Assembly (NCBI GenBank): GCA_963585895.1
Contig: OY757934.1
Coordinates: forward strand, 36,888,886 to 36,952,885
DNA length: 64,000 nucleotides
From: Sepioteuthis lessoniana
Lineage: Eukaryota; Mollusca; Cephalopoda; Myopsida; Loliginidae
Reading direction: 5' to 3'
The notes below the pieces were generated by a model that was given only the letters and a program-made list of their open reading frames with translations, was not told the DNA's origin and ran no database searches. The position numbers were made by a program, and so were the translations under genes. Position 1 is the stretch's first letter; the number at the start of each line of letters is the position of its first letter. Below are positions 1-9,670 of the stretch, piece by piece.

Positions 1-480
1 ATGTGAAAAAAAGTTGTTCAAGAAATTGAAACCCAAAACTACACAAACATTAGAATATTGCAAAGAAGAAAGAAAAAAAAAAGTTTTGAGGGCACAATGG
101 TCATATTTAAAAGACTACAGATGAGGTAAGTGCATTTAGATTTACCTTCAGAATAACAAGATTCACTTTGTGTTGGTGGCTTATGAGTGTTGACTTCTGA
201 AAATAAAAGATTTGTATTTACTCCACATATTAAAAAGACTAAAGATCAAAGAAAAAGAAAAATTTGGTTAACTGAAAACTGAAATGTATGAACGAATTTT
301 ATGTGTGCTCAGTCAATGTAAAGAGGGAACATTTAAATAATTGGATGAAAGATCCAAAATCTACATATCTTTGTAAGAAGAAACTATCAAAATAATTTGT
401 TAAGTTAGCCTGTATTCAAGGAATACATTTGAAAAGAAAATATTTCAACAATTGTGTCAACAATGATTTTGTTATTGTCA
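1..480. other. AT-rich sequence, nothing recognised
   Basis: No gene, repeat copy or RNA fold that I can support. The stretch is A-rich with scattered stops in all frames. Confidence 0.5.
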
Positions 481-835
481 TATAAATTCAAATATCACTC
501 TGTTGGTTAGGCTTTGAAGATATTGACTGAATCTTTGTGCCAAACTAAGTTAAACTTAACTAATGATATCTATTATGGGACTAGGCTAATATAAAATAAT
601 AATTGATCAAATAAATAAGTAGAAGAATAAAAATATAAATTCAAATTATAAATTATTATAAATTATAGATTAATTCAAAATATAAATTCAAATATCACTC
701 GGTTGGTAAGGCTTTGAAGATATTGACTGAATCTTTGTGCCAAACTAAGTTAAACTTAATTAATGATATCTATTATGGGACTGGGCTAATATAGAATAAT
801 AATTGATTAAATAAATAAGTAGAAGAATAAAAATA
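481..835. repeat. 200-base direct duplication
   Basis: The block 481-635 recurs at 681-835 with only a few substitutions and an offset of exactly 200 bases. The 45 bases between the copies are an AAATTATAA-type simple sequence. This is a local tandem duplication; it does not resemble any element elsewhere in the window. Confidence 0.85.
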
Positions 836-836
836 C

Positions 837-904
837 CACCCTTGTCTTGTAACATTTGCATATAAATTTTATACACTAAATGTATCAATTATTATGGCAC
901 AGAA
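837..904. repeat. Short inverted-repeat element, diverged copy
   Basis: A ~70-base unit related to the two clearer units at 1068-1149 and 1194-1271. It shares the central TATACACTAAATGTATCAA-type segment and decayed ends of the form CTTGTC...GGCACAG. A further half unit starts near 944 with the same terminal word. Confidence 0.5.
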
Positions 905-1067
905 CTGAAAAGATAAAGTAAATAAAAACTATAAAGAAATACTACCTCTGTCCCATAATAACTGTTGCATTTAGCATGTGAAATTTATATGAAGATGTAT
1001 TAACTCTTATAAGACAAAATTTATATGAAACTGAACATATCAAATAAATAAGAACAACAATTAAATA

Positions 1068-1149
1068 CTACTTTTGTCCAATAATGATTGTTAAATTTGT
1101 ATATAAATGGCATACACTAAATATATCAACTGTTATGGGACAAAGGTAG
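1068..1149. mobile_element. 82-base MITE-like element
   Basis: The ends are inverted: CTACTTTTGTCC at the left and GGGACAAAGGTAG at the right. It has the size and form of a very small MITE. No coding capacity. Its flanks are AT-rich, so a TA target duplication cannot be shown safely. Confidence 0.6.
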
Positions 1150-1193
1150 AATGCAATTTAATAGAATAAACAAGAATAATAATGAAAAATAAA

Positions 1194-1271
1194 CTCTGTC
1201 CCATAATGGATTTTATAATTAAATAAAGATATCATATACTAAATGTATCAGCTATTATAGGACAGAAGTAG
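1194..1271. mobile_element. 78-base MITE-like element
   Basis: Inverted ends CTCTGTCCCATAAT and ATTATAGGACAGAAG. Same internal segment and length class as the unit at 1068-1149, so the two are copies of one family. Confidence 0.6.
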
Positions 1272-2003
1272 CATCTACTTTTTATTTAAAAACACTTAAA
1301 AAAAACTTATTTTTACAAGTGTTTTAACATTTCAAAATCCCTACAGATTATAATTGCCAATATAAAATTGATAATTTTCACTGTGAAATGTATGTACATA
1401 TTTTGTATATGCTGATTTTATATGTAAAAGCATTTGATATTCAGAAAAATCAATAAAATTTTACTAGACTTTGAGAGCATGGTATCAGTTTAAAGTATGT
1501 AGCTTTTTCTAAAACTTCAAGACTTTTAACTGACTATTTTAGCTGCTAGTCATGACTAAGAACTGTTTTAGAGATAAATACTCTAATTAACATGATATAA
1601 TTATCTATTTTATTTAACAAAAGCAGAAAGCAAACATCAGTTTCCAATGCATAACTGTCAACAAAATAAATATTTTAAATACTGAGAGTAATCCTGACCA
1701 GATTTGCTCTTTCAAACCTTAACAGATAAACAGTTCAGTTTAATTTCAAAATCCTCAGCATATTTATTCTTGTTTTAACTTATTCTATGAGAGTAGTCAT
1801 TTTTTATTTTTCAGGTTAGAAACCCTGATTGAAATTCAGTTGATCAATGTGGATCTTGAACAGATGCAAAAATAATCAGTTCATGTTTGCCTTGTAGAAT
1901 TCCTATTCCTATAATCTTGGATTATTGCCAATTTTTTTAATTCAAGATTGCAAATAACGGAACAGAAGATGGAAGTAAATACTGGATTGTAATCTGATAA
2001 TAT
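1272..2003. other. AT-rich sequence, nothing recognised
   Basis: No open frame of note and no repeat shared with the rest of the window was recognised. Confidence 0.45.
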
Positions 2004-2057
2004 GTTAAGAAAAATTGATAACAAGGCAATCCAAGTAGAAGGAAAGATTTATTGTGA

Positions 2058-2112
2058 AGCAAAGTCGACACTATAGTATTTCAGTTCTAATGAACCATCA
2101 TTAGGACTATGA
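2058..2112 (-). ncRNA. Hammerhead-like ribozyme motif, left arm
   Basis: Read on the minus strand: helix I strand AGTC, box CTAATGA (one change from CTGATGA), stem GGTTC with loop ATTA and GAAC, box GAAA, a short TACTATAGTG segment, then TC and GACT, which pairs with AGTC. Predicted cleavage lies between 2067 and 2066. The G-to-A change in the first box probably abolishes activity. Confidence 0.5.
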
Positions 2113-2433
2113 GGGATGATATTTGTGATGTTAAATCAATGATGGAAGTGTAAAAAGTGCAAAACATAAGAATCTAGGGAAAATTTGTATAACAAGAAAA
2201 AGTTGGCCGTTTATGAAAAGAAAAAGTTGGCTATTTGATTAATGAATCAGCATTTGTTGTTTTAAATTACTAATAAATTTCTAATAAGTCAAATGGCGTA
2301 ATTTAAAACAAAAAAAGCTGATTCATCAATCAAATGGCCAACTTTTTCTTGTTATACAAATTTTCCCTAGGTTTTTATATTTTGCGCTTTTTACACATCC
2401 ATCGTTGATTCAACATCACTAATATCATTCCTC

Positions 2434-2485
2434 ATCTTCCTGATGATGGTTCATTAGAACCGAAGCACTATAGTGTCGACTTTGC
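2434..2485 (+). ncRNA. Hammerhead-like ribozyme motif, right arm
   Basis: CTGATGA at 2440-2446, one extra base, stem GGTTC/GAACC (2448-2452 with 2457-2461), GAA at 2462-2464, a self-complementary CACTATAGTG at 2466-2475, then TC and a predicted cleavage between 2477 and 2478. The helix I partner is degraded compared with the copies at 2058-2112 and 30235-30285. Confidence 0.5.
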
Positions 2486-2540
2486 TTCTCAATAAATCTC
2501 TTCTTCTACTTGGATTACCTTGTTATCAATTTTTCTTTAC

Positions 2541-3108
2541 AAAACAGAAGATCAAATTCAATGTCCAACTTGAGGATAGCTCAAAAGACATTTAACAAAT
2601 CAACACAAGCTTATGTAGACTAAGTTTCATTCTAGCTAAGGTTTTTAAATAGTACAAGGCATTTTTAGGTGGCTTTGAGATTGTGGAAGATAAACCTTAT
2701 TTAGTTCATGAACTGAGAAAAATGTGACAAACTCTGATTAACATTTAATCGAGAAAATGAGAAAAATGTTAAAACCGTTATGATATCATTTGTTATTCAA
2801 GATGGGAGAGTGGCTACTACTACTATTGTCAGAAATAAATAATACTGAACAGCAAAATTCTATGAGCCAATTGATTAAGGTAACATGCCGAAATCATCTT
2901 TCTGCTGAAGTTTGCAGTAAGTTGCAAATTGTGTCAAGTCTGATATTTGACAGGCTTTGAAGGCCAAAGACAAGGTGAAACATCTGGAATGAGCCAGGAA
3001 GTATTTGAAGAATGAATTCAATGTTGTTCCTCTTACTGATGACTGGTAAGTTCTCTTTGATGGACCAGATGGCTGGAGTGTGGTGGGCTGGGTTGCAAAG
3101 AAATAGCA
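2541..3108. other. AT-rich sequence, nothing recognised
   Basis: No supported gene. Reading frames are short and lack recognisable motifs. Confidence 0.4.
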
Positions 3109-3775
3109 GCATTCTACATGACTAATACGTCAGAGCTGTTATGTTTTGCGCTGTGCAAATATTTATGTAAAAAATTATTTAAATTCTTCCATTGTAACAG
3201 AAATAGGAAGAGAAACATGTATTTTCATAATGATTTAGTTGGCACTATGTATTCACAATTCTGTATCTCTTCAAAATAGGCATAAGAATTATTTCATTAA
3301 AATATTTTTCCCTCATGTTTTTTTCCTGAACAATGCTGGGTATCCCTGTGAATTAATATGATGTGACAGCAATTTATTCAAAAAGGGTTAATTTAGATTT
3401 TTTTTCTTGAAATTTCTGCAACTCATAACATTAATTAATATAATTAAAAAGTGATAGACACTGACTACTAAAAATATTTAAAACTAGATAAGAATTTTAA
3501 AAATCATTTGTATTTTATAAAAACAGTAATAATAATGATAATCAATAATATCAATAAAATAAGAATGAATACATTTGATCTTATGTTATATCCTGTCATC
3601 CCATCAGATAAATAACAGACCATTCCATTATGGTTGTGAGGAAAGAAAGAACTTGAAAAAACAGCATTTTACATGATGAATACATCAGAGCAGTTATGTT
3701 TTGCCCTGTGCAAATATTTGTGTAAAAAATCATAAAAATTCTTCCATCGTAACTAAAAGAAAAAGAAAGCAAATG
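3109..3775. repeat. Dispersed direct repeat pair
   Basis: About 110 bases at 3109-3220 recur at 3660-3770 in the same orientation: both have the TTATGTTTTG word followed by CTGTGCAAATATTT and then AAATTCTTCCAT. The unit is unknown; the copies differ by roughly one base in ten. Confidence 0.6.
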
Positions 3776-3914
3776 CAATGAGAAAGAAAGAGGAAGTAAT
3801 TATGCTATATATCAGACACTTATTATCTGCTGCTTCAGTTGAATGGAAGGAAGAAAGGAAGAATGGAGAGAAAAAAAGAAAGGGGTGGTAAAGAGATAAA
3901 TAAATGAAAGAAAT

Positions 3915-3916
<2 letters not shown>

Positions 3917-3949
<33 letters not shown>
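3917..3949. repeat. (GA)n microsatellite
   Basis: Uninterrupted GA dinucleotides inside a longer purine-rich stretch (3840-3980). Confidence 0.95.
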
Positions 3950-3952
<3 letters not shown>

Positions 3953-4047
3953 AGGAAAAGAAATAAATGAAAAATGATTATAAATGATTATTTTGAAAAC
4001 TTATTTTGGAAGTTTATTTAAAAACAATGACACAATGTTTCTTGATT

Positions 4048-4878
4048 TAAAAGGGGTACAAGACAAGACATGACTGGGTGGGAAAGGTGATCCACTGAGA
4101 ATTGTGCAAGAAATTGTGTTTTGACCATACTACCAAAAGATATAACTGGGCCATTGGTCTAATGAGTAGAGTCTTTGCCAATGGTCTGGGAGACCAGGGT
4201 TCAATCCCAGGTCGAGTCATACCAAAGACTCAAAAAATGGTACTTGATGCCACCTTGCTTAGCACTCAGCATTATAAGGTGAGGATCAATGGTAAAGTGG
4301 AGCAATCCTAGGAATGGAGTAGCTCTCTCCCCTACACCTTGGTGTAGTAGCTATTGAAAAAGGAGCCTTCGGGTCACCCTCAACTAAAGTTGCCAACTTT
4401 ACTTTTACCAAAAGATATATACACAAACCAGAATCCATCCTAGAAATTGGGACTCATAAAATTCTTTGAATTTTGAGATACAAAGGAATCACCTAATTTC
4501 AGCCAAAAGACCAAACCCAGGGCTAATAACAAATGAAAAAAAAAAGAACTTGTCTAGTGGATTCTGTAATTCTGGTGGACCACAGAGTGACTATAAAAGA
4601 AAGCGAAAAGAGAGACAAATACTGGGACCTTGCCAGAAAACAAAAAGTGCTATATTAAATGAGAGTGACAGTGACACCAATTGCTGTTGGTGTGCTTAGA
4701 ACAATCCCCAAAGGCTTGAAAAGGAGATTTGAACAAATAGAAATCAGAGGAAGTACTGAGACCATCCTGACCACAGTATTGTTGAGATTGGCCAGTATAC
4801 TCAGAAGAGTCCTGGAGATCTGAGGAGACTTTCTGTCAGAATACAGTGAAAGATCACCAGTTAATGCTGGTGTGAATG
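4048..4878 (+). pseudogene. RLE-type LINE, 3' end, copy A (interrupted by a SINE)
   Basis: C-terminal part of a non-LTR retrotransposon protein, broken by stops and split by the SINE at 4145-4406. Before the SINE the frame reads like HWELCKKL followed by FDHTTKRY; after it the frame resumes at IHKPES. The better preserved copies show this tail carries a restriction-like endonuclease. Copy A is the most damaged: the endonuclease PD pair is lost. It ends at the terminal ILRRVLE-type segment and is followed directly by copy B. Confidence 0.75.
4145..4406 (+). mobile_element. tRNA-derived SINE, family SINE-A, full length
   Basis: A ~260-base element with RNA polymerase III internal promoter boxes: an A-box-like TGGTCTAATGAGTAGAG and a B box GGTTCAATCCC. 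The body includes AAAATGGTACTTGATGCC and CAGCATTATAAGGT, and it ends GTTGCCAACTTTACTT. It is flanked by a 13-base target duplication, ACCAAAAGATATA, at 4132-4144 and 4407-4419, which shows retroposition into LINE copy A. Similar tRNA-derived SINEs are known from cephalopods; which named family this is I cannot say. Confidence 0.9.
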
Positions 4879-5383
4879 CCAACAAATGGTATATGCACAA
4901 CCCAGAACCTGTCCTAGGAAATGATACACACGAACTCCTGTGGGACTTTGATATACAAACGGATCACTTAATCTCGGCCCGAAGACCAGATCTTATAATA
5001 ATCAAAAAAAAAAAAGAAAATCTGCAAAATTGTTGACTTTGCTGTCCCAGCAGACCACAGAATAAAACTAAAAGAATGTGAAAAGAGAGATAAGTACCTC
5101 GACCTTGCTAGAGAATTGAAAAAACTATGGAACATGAAGGTGACAATTATACTAATTGTGATTGGTGCCTTTGGCACGGTAACTAAAGGATTATTAAAGG
5201 GCCTGGAAGATTTGAAAGTTGGCAACCGAGTGGAGACCATCCAAACAACAGTATTATTGAAAACGGCCAGAATACTGAGAAGAGTCCTGGAGACTTCAAG
5301 AGACTTGCTGTCACTCAATCTCCAGTGAAATACCATCAGCTTACGCTGATGTGAAAAACTCTAATGAGTAAATAATAATAAAA
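4879..5383 (+). pseudogene. RLE-type LINE, 3' end, copy B
   Basis: Begins in mid protein at KWYMHNPEP and runs to the terminator. The frame contains ISARRPDLIII and, further on, VDFAVPADH after a single-base disturbance. This is the PD-X(12-14)-D signature of the restriction-like endonuclease found at the C-terminus of R2/R4/NeSL-type LINEs. The remainder reads KLWNMKVTI and ends ILRRVLETS. A-rich runs near 5008 have shifted the frame. It lies head to tail between copies A and C. Confidence 0.8.
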
Positions 5384-6068
5384 GATCAATAAGATGCAAC
5401 AAAATAGCAAGTGTTGGTTATGTGGTGATTGAGATGAATCAATCAATCATATAATAAGTGAATTTAGCAGATGAACACAAGAAGAGTACAAGACTAGACA
5501 CGACAAAGTGGGGAAGGGGATCCACTAGGAACTGTGCAAGAAATTTGATGACCATATGAACAAGTGGTATATGCACAACCTGGAATCTGTTCTGGAGAAT
5601 GAGATGCACAAACCTCTCTGGTATTTTGAGATACAAATGGATCACCTACTCTCAGCCAGACGACCAGACTTAGTGATAGTCAACAAAAAAAAGAGAACCT
5701 GCTGAACAGTGGACTTGGCTGTCCTGGCAGAACACTGAGTAAGATCAAAAGAAGGTGAAAAGAGTGATAAATATCTGGACCTTGCTAGAGATCTGAAAAA
5801 GCTATGGAACATAAATATGATGGTGATACCAATTGTAGCTGGTGCACTTGGAATATTCCCCAAAGGATTGGTAAAGGAACAAAAAGACTTAGAAATCAGA
5901 GGATAAGTCGGGACCATCCAGATTAAGGCATTACTAAGATCAGGCGAAATACTGAGAAGAGACCTGGAGATTTGAGGAGACTTGCTGTGACTCAAACTCC
6001 AGTGAGAAACCATCAGCTAATGTTGGTGTGAAAAACTCTCAAAGGAGTAAAATGATAATAATAATAAC
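5384..6068 (+). pseudogene. RLE-type LINE, 3' end, copy C
   Basis: Starts further upstream than copy B, at a decayed zinc knuckle (SKCWLCG followed by INHIISEF), then KTRHDKVGK, the unbroken KWYMHN segment, SARRPDLVIV and a decayed VDLAVLAE. The PD-X14-D spacing of the endonuclease is kept. Stops interrupt the frame. It ends in (AAT)n at 6054-6068, a microsatellite-like tail. No SINE interrupts this copy, so it shows the empty target of the SINE in copy A. Confidence 0.8.
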
Positions 6069-7094
6069 ATCCTATTATTCTATATCATAATAGAGTAAAA
6101 AATATTCTTAAAAATTATGTTCAAATAATTTTGGCTTCTTTGTTGTTACTATGTAATGAATCCTAGCTTCAGAAGTCAGGTTTTATCTGAAAAGTAAAAG
6201 ATATGCTACTGAAGAATCAATAGCAAAAGTTTAAACAAAATGGAGATATTAAACTCTCTGGATGAAATAATAATTTAACAAAGCAAATGTGAATGCATCC
6301 TCATAAAGGTCATTGGGACTAGTTAAGAAAGAAAGAAATTGTTGATGAGTTTATCCCAGAGAGACAAGAGATATGTTTAAGAATGTTGGTATTTGCTTAC
6401 TAGAATGTTTGTTCATAAGAGACAGATGTTCAGTTCAACTGAATACAGAAATTGTTATTACTTATGACTTACTTCTTTAATATAAAGTTTCTTTGTAAAT
6501 TGCTTGTGATTTTTAATATGTGGTTGACAGTTAATTTGTTTTATGCTATTTTTACAATGGTCTTTTGTTATGTCTACATCATGGTTAGACTGAGATGAAA
6601 GAGGTTGAATTTCTATGTTAATTTTGATTTATATTTCAACCTGTTAATAATTTGTTAGGAAAACAATTTTCCATATTCAAAAGACCTTATGGTAAAAGAT
6701 CTATTCAAGGGCAAATAATCTGAATAAATCTCATAACAATAAATGTATTTTTTTGGCAGTGGTGCCTTAAATATTCAGCTCTCTTTCAAAGTTACAAATA
6801 AGAAATTTCTGCTGAAAACATGTTCAGTTTTTCATGGGAAGTGCTCACATAATTTATACATTTTTTGTTTATTTTTCAGTGGATGTTTGTGGTGGTAGTG
6901 GTGACATCCATTAGTCTCCTGAGATCACAAATTGAATGCAGATCTAGGCAAGGTTGTATAAAAGACAAACAGTTGCCTATGTAGCAAGACTATCCTTTCC
7001 ACTCCACTAATATTGTCCAAGAGCAAGGGAAGGACTACTTTGATTTGGCACTAGTGTTTTCAGAATGAGATTGAGAACAATGTCAAACTGTTGT
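6069..7094. other. AT-rich sequence, nothing recognised
   Basis: No supported feature; no frame with recognisable protein motifs. Confidence 0.4.
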
Positions 7095-7195
7095 AGGGGT
7101 TTTAACTCCTGGTTTTGAATTCAAAATTATCTTTCTCCAAGACTAGTTACAGCTCAAGGCCAGAAAGCCCAGTCTATCATAATATTTTACCAATT
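7095..7195 (-). repeat. SINE-C fragment
   Basis: Decayed piece of the SINE-C body (compare 54388-54664): TTTGAATTCA, then CTCCAAGACTAGTTAC, then AGCCCAGTCTATC. Confidence 0.5.
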
Positions 7196-8002
7196 TTAAT
7201 CAATTTATATTTAGCTTATTTGTATAAGATTACCTAATACTGAGCAACAGTTAGCATATCAGTTTTGTAAACTATTGTTCATGAGTTCAGTTTTCACTTT
7301 GTTCCTTGCGAATCAGACATTATGTCTGTTCCAATAAATATCCTTTTGATTCATCTTTGAAAAATAGCACATATGGAAAACATTGAAATTGTGCCTTTAT
7401 GTAAACATCTGATTTGATGAAGTTCACCTGTTTAAATTTCTCAGAAGTTAAAAAATACAAATCAAACTCATCAATCTTTTAGTGAACAAATTGTAGTTTT
7501 TCATGACCGTCAAAACCTCCCCTTCCTTACTTTTGCAGATACATTGGTCTTTAATGTACTTAAGAATCTGTTTTTTCAGTTTCTTCTTTTCAATACTCAG
7601 CAGATCTGGATCATACAATCTGCTTAGATTAACGTATTTTTACCTAATAATTCATAAAGATGATTTATCATTCTAGACATCCTAGTGTTTCCCATTCATG
7701 AAAAAAAGATTATGTATTTTTTTTTCACTCTGGTTTGTCTATGATGTTTGCTTCAAGTGGTTTTCACATATCTATAAATTTATAATCTATAAGTTTATAT
7801 CTTCACTTTATAAGGTTACTAACTACATGGCATCTATTTTAATCAATATTCAATCTATTCAAGTAATCATTAAACATGTTTTGAGAAAGCACTCTATGTA
7901 TATTGCTACACAATCTTTCTTCCTCTCTTCAAATCAGCAAATTTATATGCTTGTTACATCTAAGTACATACCATAACTCAGCACCACTAATCCAAGGGTG
8001 GG
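7196..8002. other. AT-rich sequence, nothing recognised
   Basis: Short frames only; T-rich on the plus strand around 7560-7740. No supported feature. Confidence 0.4.
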
Positions 8003-8232
8003 AGGGTCCTCGTGGTGTAATGGTTAAAGCGATGGACTGCGGAATCGTAGTAAGCGAGTTCGTACTCCAGTCACGCTATTATGTTCAATTTCGGGCAAAT
8101 ACCCTTGGGAAAGGTATGAACCCCCTTATCCTCTCAGCTATGCGTTAAATAGTACCACTTCTGTTCTTCTCGGAGAATTAAATAACCTACAAAGGTTGAT
8201 ATGCCATTAAATAAAGAAACCAAACCAAACCT
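8003..8232 (+). mobile_element. tRNA-derived SINE, family SINE-B, full length
   Basis: A-box-like TGGTGTAATGGTTAAAG near 8014 and B-box-like GAGTTCGTACTCC near 8057. The middle contains TACCCTTGGGAAAGGTATGA and a conserved AGTACCACTTCTGTTCTTCT. The tail is AAATAACCTACAAAGGTTGA then TATGCCATTAAA, ending in AAACC repeats. That tail is shared with family RepD. Four other copies lie in the window, all on the minus strand. Confidence 0.88.
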
Positions 8233-9171
8233 AATCCAAGGGTTTCCAGCCAAAACTCAATTTACGAAGTCTTGTGACTCTTATCCGTACTCTTGTTCTT
8301 AACACAAATTCTATATAAATGACTCCTTAAGAGCAGTGGAAATGTGGAACCAACTCTCCTAGTAGTGTTTCTTAATAACATATTACCTCGAGCTCTAAGT
8401 TTAAGGTCAATAATAACTTATTGGTCTTCATATGAGTTATTCTCCATCTATCTATACATCTGATTTTCTCTCATCCCCCACCAACCATTATTATTATTTT
8501 TTATCACATCTTGTCATATCTTCATAATCCTTTTCTGAGTAATGGTCCGTTTGGCCTTGGATCTTTGTAAAAAAAGATGAATTAAAACTAATCGCTAAAA
8601 TCTTCCCCAAGAAAATTACAGCAATACTATTGGCTTTCTAGTAACATTGAATGAGAAATAGCAGTGTATATTGACTATTGTATTTTTAATATTGTGTGAG
8701 TCCTATAAACTCAAGTGAAATAAAAAAAAACGGACGTCAGAAGAAAGAAGCCATATTGGATTTTTTTTTTCATTTTCTGTGCACTTGCAATGAAAGAAGC
8801 AATTTTGAAGAGGAAAAAATTCAATTTCCTTGCTGTTAGTTGAATGATTAATTTTGGAAATGGAGAAATTATCAGATGTTAACTTTCTTGGCTTCAGAAT
8901 AAGAGACAAAAAATAATAAGAGTTGATTTAATCACATAAGTCTTGAACCAATTTAAGAAGTCCTAGAAAGCAATACTTTATGAGAAAAAATAAAGTCATG
9001 TTTCAAAGGAGCTTTAGTAATAACAGTTTTGATAATAATCCTTGATGGTTCTATTGAATTTTGGGTGTTGATAGTGATAAGGTTATAATAATTGTATGGA
9101 TGGAATTCTCTCTGAAATAGTAAAGGCTGAAGAGTGTGTATTCTCTTGTGTGATTTTGTGAAAAAGGTTCC
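8233..9171. other. AT-rich sequence, nothing recognised
   Basis: No supported gene or repeat copy. The stretch at 8725-8775 has long A and T runs. Confidence 0.4.
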
Positions 9172-9404
9172 CCAAAGGCACCCTTTTCAATAGCTACTAA
9201 ACCAGGGTGTAGGGGAGGGTGCTACTCCTTTCCCTGGATTGTCTCACTTACCCTTGATCCATACCTTACAATGCTGAATATTAAGCAAGGAGGCATTAAG
9301 AACCAATTTTTGAGCCTTTGGTATGACTCAAACTGGAATTGAACCTTGGTCCCCCAGATCATTGGCAATCACTCTAAACATTATGCCAATAGACCAGTAT
9401 ATAT
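9172..9404 (-). mobile_element. SINE-A, minus strand
   Basis: Reverse copy: tail CACCCTTTTCAATAGCTACT, body CAATGCTGAATATTAAGC, B box as GGAATTGAACC and A box region TGCCAATAGACC. More diverged than the copy at 4145-4406. Confidence 0.85.
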
Positions 9405-9489
9405 ATATAATTTTTAAAATAAAATGTTAATTTTTATTGAAATCAAATACTAGGATTTTATCATTTATAGTGCAACATTTTACAATCAA

Positions 9490-9670
9490 GCTAAATATTA
9501 TTAGGTATTATTTATTTCCAAACTCTACAGTATTGGAAAACTGTAACAAGGTAAAAATCAAGTTTGGTTTTAAAATTCAGTGCTGGATAGTTTCATGATA
9601 ACATAAAATCAAAATGAATATTATTAGGTGTTATTTATTACCAAACTGTACAGTATTGAAATTATGTCGC
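9490..9670. repeat. Diverged tandem repeat, period ~125
   Basis: AATATTATTAGGTATTATTTATT with CAAACTCTACAGTATTGG recurs about 125 bases later with a few changes. A related stretch lies at 46798-46865. The family is unknown. Confidence 0.5.

Larger units (their letters stand above)
2004..2540. mobile_element. Inverted pair of hammerhead-bearing repeats (Penelope-like LTR pair?)
   Basis: Two arms, about 2007-2271 and 2298-2540, are inverted copies of each other, differing by scattered substitutions and a 23-base insertion near 2205 in the left arm. A third, single copy lies at 30140-30345. Each copy carries a CTGATGA-type box, a GGTTC/GAACC stem and a GAAA-type box followed by a TATAG-centred segment, which is a hammerhead-like core. 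Penelope-like elements are known to carry hammerhead motifs in their LTRs and to insert with LTRs in inverted order. No reverse transcriptase is present between the arms, so this is at most an LTR-only remnant. Confidence 0.55.

Noticed and set aside
4150-4215. Possible tRNA gene
   Set aside because: A and B boxes are present, but no cloverleaf closes and the sequence continues as a repeated 260-base SINE; the same holds for the other SINE heads.
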